From positions 130,554 through 146,048 of the forward strand of contig CAAAJI010000124.1 of assembly GCA_900642245.1 (NCBI GenBank): DNA of 15,495 nt, given 5' to 3'. The notes beneath the pieces were generated by a model that saw only the letters and a program-made list of their open reading frames with translations, ran no database searches and had not been told where the DNA came from. This DNA comes from Fragilaria radians. Lineage: Eukaryota > Bacillariophyta > Fragilariophyceae > Fragilariales > Fragilariaceae. The translations under genes were made by a program, and so were the position numbers. Shown piece by piece: positions 8,909 through 15,495 of this stretch (its first letter is position 1; every line of letters starts with the position of its first letter).

Positions 8909-9391
8909 TCAGCTTGAGCTGCAATTGCCCAAAAGTATTTTGAACTCCTTTGTAAATGTCCCCCCTTTCGCCACTTCCTCTCCTCTCCAAAACGCTTGAT
9001 ACCCCCCAAAACCATACGAACAGCAAATTCCATCTACGTCTGAGATCTTTAATTCATGACATGATTCTGGGTCGACACACGCCGTAAACCAAAATTCTTG
9101 ATTGCGCAATAAATTCAAATACTTCCAGAGCACAATGATCGGTTCACTATCAATGCGTCTTAAATAAACTTGCGTTTCTTCAGGATGAGAATCCGTTCGC
9201 AGAATTAAACCTATATGGGAACACGATGTTGAAGGTTGTGTTGTAGCATTCGTCATTTTAGTATTCGAGAATTGCATAGATTCCTGCCATTGATGACGCC
9301 GATGACGTATACGCCGTTTTTTCTGTAATGCTTTAATCCAAGGTATAAGTATAAGAAGGAAACAAAGTGAACGTGATAAGAACATGGACAT
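8909..9391 (-). CDS. Small secreted or membrane-anchored Cys-rich protein (DGICCSYG domain)
   Basis: A 160-residue protein starting at the ATG at 9391 (the TTG one codon earlier is not a plausible start). A hydrophobic N-terminal segment 'SLCFLLILIPWIKAL' (about residues 8-22) is followed by a strongly basic stretch (KKRRIRHRRH), so it may be a signal peptide or a type II anchor. The C-terminal domain (about 57-157) has 'GLILRTDSHPEETQVYL', then 'FWFTACVDPESCHELKISD', the core 'DGICCSYGFGGYQ' at 120-132, and ends in 'FKILLGNC'. I recognise this pattern (ETSW...CxxxxCxxxxIxDxxGDGICCxYGxGxY...GGxF) from diatom and other stramenopile extracellular predicted proteins; its function is not established. 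The C, CC and terminal C residues probably form disulphides in an extracellular beta domain. Frames overlapping at 8734-9033 are shadows. Confidence 0.7.
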   Translation of the reverse strand: MSMFLSRSLCFLLILIPWIKALQKKRRIRHRRHQWQESMQFSNTKMTNATTQPSTSCSHIGLILRTDSHPEETQVYLRRIDSEPIIVLWKYLNLLRNQEFWFTACVDPESCHELKISDVDGICCSYGFGGYQAFWRGEEVAKGGTFTKEFKILLGNCSSS

Positions 9392-9487
9392 CAATCGTCG
9401 ATTGGTTGAACAATGCTGTTTGCTGTTTGTATTTGTTCCGAATGTAAAAATCTAACGGATCACTTGGGTCGTGCAGAGCTCAACTCC

Positions 9488-9501
9488 GTGACTGAAGTCA
9501 C
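9488..9501. promoter_or_regulatory. Palindrome GTGACT-GA-AGTCAC upstream of the secreted-protein gene
   Basis: Perfect 6-bp inverted repeat with a 2-base spacer, lying 97 bases upstream of the ATG at 9391 on the minus strand. The half-site TGACT is bZIP-like (AP-1/GCN4 class), but the spacing is not the canonical AP-1 or CRE arrangement. Use as a binding site is only an inference from position and symmetry. Confidence 0.3.
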
Positions 9502-9905
9502 ATGGTTACTATCGTGGAATACTTTTAGTCATGTGTTGTAATTACAAATCCTGATTTGGATTCGAAACCTCTCTTAAAATACAAAATAAAAGTAACTAGG
9601 CTAACGATGGACACCACGAAACATGGAAAGGAAAACAAGGACTCAAATTTAATTGAGGATAGTGTTATTGGAGCTACGAAATCGGTCTTGAATGTAACTC
9701 GAATGTTTGCCTAATTTGGTATTGATTTCTTTCATTTGAAATCATGTTCTAACCTAGATTTTGGCTGTTACTGATTTTTATCTTCAACTTACATTATGAG
9801 ATTTGGTCATTAATATATCTTTAATATCCATCCACAAAGAATGCACGTTTTAGGAAGTAATACTACTCTTATGCGCTCATGGGTCATGTCACCAAGGCCA
9901 AAAAG

Positions 9906-9923
9906 CCCCCCCCCCCCCCCCCC
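9906..9923 (+). repeat. 18-base poly-C homopolymer
   Basis: A run of 18 consecutive C residues within AT-rich DNA, preceded by AAAAAG and followed by TGGTGG. Such tracts are length-variable and error-prone in sequencing, so the exact count is uncertain. The G-strand could form quadruplex structures. Confidence 0.9.
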
Positions 9924-10924
9924 TGGTGGAATGTGACCCCAGCCTCTTTTAGGAGAAAAACCTCAATAACTGTGCACCTATTAAACGACCGCATTGATTG
10001 CCTTTTGATGTGCAGAAATCATATGGAATACATTTCTTTGTATTAGCCCTTTTTGACTCTTCAAAGCTCTTTTTCATCTTTCTGCAGCCTGGCTTCTCTC
10101 TTTACAAATTCATTAAATTTGAGTCCAAAAAAGACAAAAAATTATGTTAATCTTTATCATCAATTATTGGTATTCCTGAATTATGAGTTATCCCAAAGTA
10201 TTCTTTTTTGATGCCTCATCATAGTGAGAAACGTTCGAAAATAATCATTTGAGAAAATGATTTCCTTACTCGTTTCCAGACGTGCATCTTTTTTTGTATC
10301 GGAAATAATAAACTTACGTTCATCAGGACTGTTAGAAATCATAGATTCATGACCAAATTAATAAATGGGAACACGCACTTTTATGGATTGACAAAATCTG
10401 AAGAAAGAGTTGATTAAAAAATTGATGGATCCGATAATCTCCGTAAAATTTTAAGGTTTTGATGATGCTGGAGAAGGCTTGTCAGCAATGAAGGCTTGGT
10501 GTATAAAATAAATGCAGTTGACTTTGAAAAATGCTACTTACTGCATGAAAAAAAGAGTGGCACTCTAAAATCGCTTAATTACAATGTCAGATGTAATCGA
10601 AATTCTTTGTTTCGTTTTTTCTTAATTAATGGTATGATCCCCTTCTTTTATATTGTGGTTACAATTGAAAATTAAAGGTCCATTTTTACTGCCAAAGATT
10701 CAAGGCCAGGAGTGCAAACTAGACATACCAGGTGTTATATGTGAAAGTGTTGAGAATGGTTTCATAAAGATTATCATTATCAAGCGATACAATAATTAAG
10801 CGGATATGCTTACGAGGATACAAGTAGATTCACTCTCATTGCAAGTAAATCTTCATAGTGCTAGTAGCACTGAACGTTTCAAACAAAATATTTTTTTGTT
10901 TATATGCAATCAAAAAATTAGATT

Positions 10925-11905
10925 TCATTTGTGTAGGGTGTAAGTGTTGCTTCCAGCATATCCTGCTTCCAGATTTAATACACATCTCACAAATATCCGT
11001 AATGGATTTGGGCTTCTCTCGAAACCTTTTTCGTGTAGATACTTTATTATTCCTTGGAATTGTAGCACAGTTTGAACCCTGCTCCGTTCAGCATCCCTCT
11101 GGATGTTGCCCAAAGTTCAGAAAAATTCGGTAGAGTGGAAATAAGCTCAATGTCATTTTAAAATCCTAACTTTGTTATTTTTTTTCTCAACTTGATATTC
11201 TCGCCTCCATGATCCATTCTCAGCAATTTGTCATCTTCCTTTTCGATGGTTCTTAATTCTTAAATGAATCGATGGTCCTTTCAGTAGTCTCGGCAAATTG
11301 TTAGAAGAAGCTACATAATAAGTTTGTAATTTCATGTTACATAAACAACCAGCAATTTTTCTTGCCAGAATCTTGCATTTTTTATGAGCTTAAAATTAAA
11401 TCAGCAATCTCTCACCTGGTAATTGTGCTCTGTTGTACTCCTTTTCCCTGACTTTCTTCTGGCAAATCTTTACCAAATTACAGTCTTCACATTTATCAAG
11501 GTTTCCTGTCCGCTTTCTATTGTCTCCATCACTGCTATAGCTTCCCCTAGTGGCATAGCTTTCAAATTGGCTTGTTTGTAGGTCCAGATCATGTGTTGTC
11601 ACTGGTTAGAATCCGCACTAGATCTAGCACCAACTCGATGTCTCCTTTCCCAATGGTAAGTTGTTGGCATTTGAAACTGATTTGCCTCTCTTTTTCATGA
11701 TTTCCCCATTCAAAATAGACTTCTATACCTTGGAATTCGTATTCTCGGCCTAAAAGGCAATGTTTTTGGAGACAAACAATTTCCTCTGTACTGGTGATGT
11801 CTTTTCAAGTTTATACTTGGCTCCGAGCATGACCTTAATTTTCTCGACATCAATCAGTTCTTCTTCTAGTTCACACTTGTGCAATTAAAAAACTCATATT
11901 CTTCA
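10925..11905 (-). mobile_element. Decayed Ty1/copia-like pol relic (pre-integrase and integrase)
   Basis: Minus-strand fragments in three frames align in order with copia integrase. 'KCEDCNLVKICQKK' (11494-11453) and 'LPGERL' (11422-11405) match the Cys-pair linker before the integrase core. 'DSGKKNCWLF' (11372-11343) fits the first catalytic-Asp region. 'MDHGGENIKLRKK' (11217-11179) fits the second catalytic-Asp motif (DNAGEN-like), and 'SRGMLNGAGFK' (11103-11071) fits the GRVRAML-type helix. Between them lie stop codons and at least two frame changes, so this is a dead pseudogene. Upstream pieces at about 11600-11905 ('KCELEEELIDVEKIKVMLGA', 'GREYEFQGIEVYFEWGN') look like diverged protease or gag-pre-integrase coding but are unassigned. 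No RT, RNase H or LTRs were recognised; the boundaries are approximate. Confidence 0.65.
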
Positions 11906-12084
11906 GGTAGTATGTCTTGTCATTTATGGATCATAAAGCCATCTTGCTCATTTGGTTACCCATTGATTCAATATCTCTTCATAAGACTCAAAATTCTTGA
12001 TCTCAACATATTGGTCTGTTCTTATAGCACTTGAGTGCTGAGAACAAGGACGAGAATAAAGACTTAACTGATTACGAATAGTAG

Positions 12085-12642
12085 TGCACAGATTGTGATC
12101 CTGAAACGTTGTGTCAGACTTTTGAAAGAGTCAATAAAAAACCGGATTCTATCAGCAATGTAAGGGAAACCTATCATAGTTTGAGACAAGGAGCTTTCGA
12201 GACTTTAGTTCGTTACAGTGATAACTTTCATGCTTCCTATAACGCTTACAGGGGCAATCGCCCATATGTAGATATCATTGAAAAGGAACTGACAATTCAT
12301 GGACCAGACTCAACAGATCTGGAGTATTCAAGGATTTTTCTCATTGACAAGACTCTGAGATCCTACCATAAACAGAGGATAATGGACATCGACGTGATGC
12401 ATATGGATGGGACAAAGTTACTGTGACAGAGTTGACGCCTACGTTGATGCAGTCTTTACTGGGGTGCTTATCTTAGAGTAGACATGCGTAACAAACAGCC
12501 CTTCAGAGGCAAAAATAGTTGGTTTTGTCAATCAAGTTGTGGAATTTATGACCATGGAAAGTATACCTACCACTATCATATACTAAAACTCAACATCCGT
12601 AATAAATCTAATTTCAATGGGTGGTGGAATCACAAGGACTAA
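12085..12642 (+). mobile_element. Decayed gag-like retroelement relic, opposite orientation
   Basis: An open frame at 12085-12426 encodes about 113 residues with no ATG near its beginning (it follows a TAG). It contains 'ETYHSLRQGAFETLVRYSDN', close in pattern to diatom LTR-element gag cores ('...RQG.FESL..Y..RF...'). After a frame change, 12448-12642 gives 'VDMRNKQPFRGK' and then 'WFCQSSCGIYDHGKYTYHYH', which could be a worn Cys/His nucleocapsid finger (the C-x3-C-x4-H spacing is not a standard CCHC knuckle). It is read on the plus strand, whereas the neighbouring pol relic is on the minus strand. The two are therefore separate insertions or an inverted element. Assignment rests on remembered family patterns only. 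Confidence 0.45.
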
Positions 12643-13488
12643 ACTTCTTAGGGCAAGGATGCCTTTGATAATGGTTGTATCCATGTATAAAGCTGACGGA
12701 TCGAGTAAACGTTTTGTCCTAAGAGGAGCATAAACATTTTACTCTAAGCTCATACAATATACCAGTCAGACAACGGGGAGCGTTGGTCAAGTGACACAGT
12801 CCAAACAAGGGTGATGCTTGTGCGTTGAAAGAAGCTATGATGCCTTCAATTTTATTGATACAAGAATGGTAGTTGGTGAGAGTGATGTAAGTGCATTAAA
12901 ACGGGACATGAATGAGCGATGGAAAATTTTACGCTCTATTGAACAACAAAATAGTGATCCGAATCATCAAAGACAGTAAATCACTAGTTTTAAAAACCCC
13001 TTTAATCTGTTATCAATTACTTTAACTTGTAAGCTCACTGAATTACTCAATTAACTCTATCAGACGTTGATCAAGATTACCAACGGTCTGGAATTGTTGA
13101 TGTGTCTGTGTTTATCGATTCCAAAGTACAAATTTGAATGGCGGCCAATTAGCAAATCCATGTATGCATAAGCTTTTTAAGCGAACCATTCTTTGCATTC
13201 TTGAGATTCTTTACTAGGAACAGTCTCTTTTCCCCTTATTGGTCTTTGAGAAAATTTATGTAAGCAAGATTTTCCCATTGGATGTGCTTTACAACAAGTT
13301 TTTACAAGTTTTGATAAACCTCTCATTAGACTAATTCATAGACCTGGGAGTTTTGGATAAGGTTCTTTAACCTTAGTGCACTTTGATCAACTTTATCACT
13401 TTCGTAATTTGAAAATTTTGCGAATACGCCTGTTTTTTGTTCTTGGATGCACATTTTCTTTACTACACGTCACCACAAACATTTAAAG
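12643..13488. other. Spacer between gag relic and ABC transporter gene
   Basis: Mostly AT-rich DNA without a supportable gene. It contains one short open frame (12815-12979) with protein-like composition, and a perfect 7-bp inverted repeat TAAGGTT-CTTT-AACCTTA at 13358-13375 in the probable promoter region of the ABC transporter gene. No tRNA or LTR was recognised. Confidence 0.45.
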
Positions 13489-15495
13489 ATGTTGATGACA
13501 TTGTCATCGTTTCGGGTTTCCTGGTTTTGTAGTATTCAACTCTTGCTTTTCCTGTTGACAAATAAGCAGCTAAGCGCCTTTCAAGTGACATCTTTCCATT
13601 GCAGCCCTCGAAAGCATGAGCCATTTCAAGTTAAAGACCATCTCCGAATCACACAGAGAAAAACAGAAGACGAAAATGGAAAAGTCTCATCGTCATCATC
13701 TCTACTCCTTTCTATGAATATCAATGGAGATGATGATTCAGAGACTAAAGAATCCCAGATTGAATGGGATACTATAGTTCATCAATCGAAGAGATTTTAC
13801 GAAATGGCATTTCCATATTACAAGGAGTCAATTCAGGGTCGTTGGCTTTTTGCTGGAATGATTGGTATGACTTTAGTCAACTCAGCTGTCAGTGTTGCCT
13901 TTTCCTATCTTGGAAAAGACTTTTGGAATGCACTTAACGCGAAGGATCCAGAACAATTTTATTTCATGCTCTCCAAATTCGGAATTGCACTAGTAGTGGG
14001 AGCACCAGTTGTGGTCCTTTATCGCTTTCAGCGAGAACGGCTAGCGGTACATTGGAGAGAATGGATGACTGAGCGGACTTTGGACCTCTATTCCTCACAT
14101 CAAGTTTATTATGCTCTCGAACGAAATTCGAATATCGATAACCCCGACCAGCGCATTGCTGAAGATGTCAGATCCTTCACAGCTTTTTCTCTTCAACTAT
14201 TTTTAACAATTCTGACAAGTATTATTGATCTTTTTAGCTTCAGTGCTATCCTATACTCGATACAACCTCAGCTATTCGGTGCTATTGTGGTGTATGCTAC
14301 GTTTGGTACCATTGTGACTACAACCATTGGGAGTCCATTGGTCAAACTCAATTACCTTAAACTGCAAAAAGAAGCAGACTTTCGATATTCCTTGGTTCGT
14401 CTTAGAGAAAATGCAGAATCAATTGCCTTTTATGGAGGTGAAGATTTAGAAGGAAAAGGAATTTCAGAAAGACTCAAGCAGGTATTGTCGAACCAACGTG
14501 AACGCATTGGCGCCACACGAAATTTAGAGTTCTTCACCACAGCTTACCAGTACCTCATTCAAATTGTTCCGGTTGCTGTTGTAGCTCCGCAGTATTTTGC
14601 TGGTGCTGTACAACTGGGAGTAGTCTCTCAGAGTGCAGGGGCGTTTAACCATATTTTGGGAGACCTTAGTATCCTTGTCAATCAATTCGAAAGCCTTTCT
14701 GCCTTTTCCGCCGGTATTGATCGTTTGGCACAATTTTATGAGGAAATGAGAAGTATTGATCTGGATCGATCTCCCGACATGCCTTTGCTTCAACCAACGA
14801 ATCAGACTAGTGAGAACACACACATGTTTTCGCAAATTGAAAATTCTATTTACTTATCACAATCAGCACCAGTCTCGACATCAAAGGGAATTTTAAACCA
14901 ACCTATTCTGTCGATTCAAAATTTAAACCTACTTACTCCAGACAGAAAACGATCCTTGATTGAAGGCTTAACTTTGAATATCTTCGAAGGACAAAGCTTA
15001 TTGATTATCGGGAGTTCTGGAGCTGGGAAGAGTTCATTGCTTCGTGCAATTGCAGGTTTATGGTCTGCAGGGAGTGGAAGCATAAATCGTCCAGCTGATG
15101 AAGATGTATATTTCCTTCCTCAGCGTCCTTATTGTACTTTGGGTTCTCTTCGTGACCAGCTACTGTATCCATCTATCCAGGAAAGCAACATTATAGGTAA
15201 TGATAACAATGATATCCATAATGATTCAAACGATGATGCTTGGCTACTTCGAAAGCATGTACTACGACGCCAACTGACCAACCAAGATTTCTTAGAAGTT
15301 CTAGAATCTGTTTGTCTTGCAGATCTTGCTGCTCGTGTAGGAGATGGAGATCCAGAAAAAGGTTTGGACATGGTACTAGATTGGAGTAATACACTTTCCT
15401 TAGGAGAGCAACAACGCCTTGCATTTGGTAGATTACTTATCAATCAGCCCAAGTTAGTGATTCTTGATGAAGCTACGTCAGCATTAGATTTAGCC
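13489..15495 (+). CDS. ABC half-transporter, SbmA/ABCD-type (ABC_membrane_2), probably plastid-targeted; partial
   Basis: 669 residues to the window edge with no stop or intron. An N-terminal hydrophobic segment (residues 12-23) is followed by 'NKQLSAFQVTSF' (25-36), matching the diatom signal-peptide/transit junction with Phe at +1, then a basic stretch, so plastid import is inferred. The membrane domain (about 115-415) has family marks: 'FWNALNAKD' (145-153), 'NIDNPDQRIAED' (215-226), and 'EADFRYSLVRLRENAESIAF' (295-314) with 'YGGE' after it. The ATPase domain begins near 470, with Walker A 'GSSGAGKSS' (508-516), the Q-loop Gln at 545, signature 'LSLGEQQ' (636-642) and Walker B plus D-loop 'LVILDEATSALD' (656-667). 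The H-loop lies beyond the window. An Asn/Asp-rich loop (566-583) is inserted between Q-loop and signature. ATG alternatives are 13447 and 13495; I chose 13489. The substrate is unknown. Relatives include SbmA/BacA, YddA and plant or cyanobacterial ABCD-like half-transporters. Confidence 0.9.
   Translation, partial: MLMTLSSFRVSWFCSIQLLLFLLTNKQLSAFQVTSFHCSPRKHEPFQVKDHLRITQRKTEDENGKVSSSSSLLLSMNINGDDDSETKESQIEWDTIVHQSKRFYEMAFPYYKESIQGRWLFAGMIGMTLVNSAVSVAFSYLGKDFWNALNAKDPEQFYFMLSKFGIALVVGAPVVVLYRFQRERLAVHWREWMTERTLDLYSSHQVYYALERNSNIDNPDQRIAEDVRSFTAFSLQLFLTILTSIIDLFSFSAILYSIQPQLFGAIVVYATFGTIVTTTIGSPLVKLNYLKLQKEADFRYSLVRLRENAESIAFYGGEDLEGKGISERLKQVLSNQRERIGATRNLEFFTTAYQYLIQIVPVAVVAPQYFAGAVQLGVVSQSAGAFNHILGDLSILVNQFESLSAFSAGIDRLAQFYEEMRSIDLDRSPDMPLLQPTNQTSENTHMFSQIENSIYLSQSAPVSTSKGILNQPILSIQNLNLLTPDRKRSLIEGLTLNIFEGQSLLIIGSSGAGKSSLLRAIAGLWSAGSGSINRPADEDVYFLPQRPYCTLGSLRDQLLYPSIQESNIIGNDNNDIHNDSNDDAWLLRKHVLRRQLTNQDFLEVLESVCLADLAARVGDGDPEKGLDMVLDWSNTLSLGEQQRLAFGRLLINQPKLVILDEATSALDLA

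Larger units (their letters stand above)
9392..10924. other. AT-rich spacer with poly-C tract
   Basis: No coding frame is supportable on either strand. The right half may include the decayed downstream part of the copia pol relic (RT and RNase H would be expected below about 10900 on the minus strand), but I could not recognise it. The only striking local features are a GTGACT-GA-AGTCAC palindrome at 9488-9501 and an 18-C run at 9906-9923. Confidence 0.5.

Noticed and set aside
10858..11133. 91-codon plus-strand frame rich in Cys and Phe
   Set aside because: It lies antisense to the copia integrase relic, whose motifs explain the same bases better.
13358..13375. TAAGGTT-CTTT-AACCTTA inverted repeat as a terminator
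   Set aside because: There is no upstream gene for it to terminate and such hairpins do not define eukaryotic polymerase II termination; chance in AT-rich DNA is likely.
13617..13716. ATG at 13617 as a start for the ABC transporter
   Set aside because: It is in another frame and reaches a stop after 33 codons; the ABC frame is open across it from 13408.
15394..15414. ABC signature reading LSLGEQQ instead of LSGGEQQ
   Set aside because: Leu in this position is, to my knowledge, normal for SbmA/YddA/ABCD-like half-transporters, so it is not a defect.
1..15495. A prokaryotic-style defence, CRISPR or toxin-antitoxin system
   Set aside because: No repeat-spacer array, operon-like packing or matching protein families were seen; gene structure and content are eukaryotic.

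Overview
This window looks like nuclear DNA of a diatom (ochrophyte stramenopile), though I cannot name the species. Four things point there. A short phase-2 intron with GT/AG ends interrupts one gene. The retroelement gag and integrase fragments are of the type common in diatom genomes. A small secreted protein carries a Cys-rich 'DGICCSYG' domain that I associate with stramenopile predicted proteins. An ABC transporter starts with a signal peptide followed by a 'SAF' motif, resembling the ASAFAP-type bipartite plastid presequence. Intergenic DNA is clearly AT-rich.

Layout, left to right. 1-357 (-): 5' end of an open retroelement gag frame that runs off the window. 358-1770: AT-rich spacer with a cluster of small hairpin repeats. 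1909-2916 (+): ankyrin-repeat protein. 2917-3788: spacer and promoter, with an imperfect duplicated TATA-containing segment. 3789-6356 (+): signal peptide peptidase-like (SPPL) intramembrane aspartyl protease with a luminal PA domain. 6572-7568 (-): two-exon glucose-6-phosphate 1-epimerase-like gene, convergent with the SPPL gene; its second exon holds the catalytic Glu and is missed if only the long ORF is read. 7569-8908: spacer. 8909-9391 (-): small secreted or membrane-anchored Cys-rich protein. 9392-10900: AT-rich spacer with an 18-base poly-C run. About 10925-11905 (-): decayed Ty1/copia-like pol relic with recognisable integrase motifs in different frames. About 12085-12642 (+): decayed gag-like relic in the opposite orientation. 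12643-13488: spacer with one short unexplained open frame. 13489-15495 (+): intact start of an SbmA/ABCD-type ABC half-transporter, probably plastid-targeted, cut by the window edge just after Walker B and the D-loop.

The genes do not form a pathway or operon. This is a mixed stretch of ordinary eukaryotic genes (proteolysis, carbohydrate isomerisation, organelle transport, ankyrin scaffold) separated by retrotransposon debris. I saw no RNA genes, CRISPR arrays or prokaryote-like systems. I do not think it contains a wholly new system. The items most worth a second look are the spliced epimerase exon, the predicted plastid routing of the ABC transporter, the long repeat-bearing insert in the SPPL, and the small secreted Cys-rich protein.
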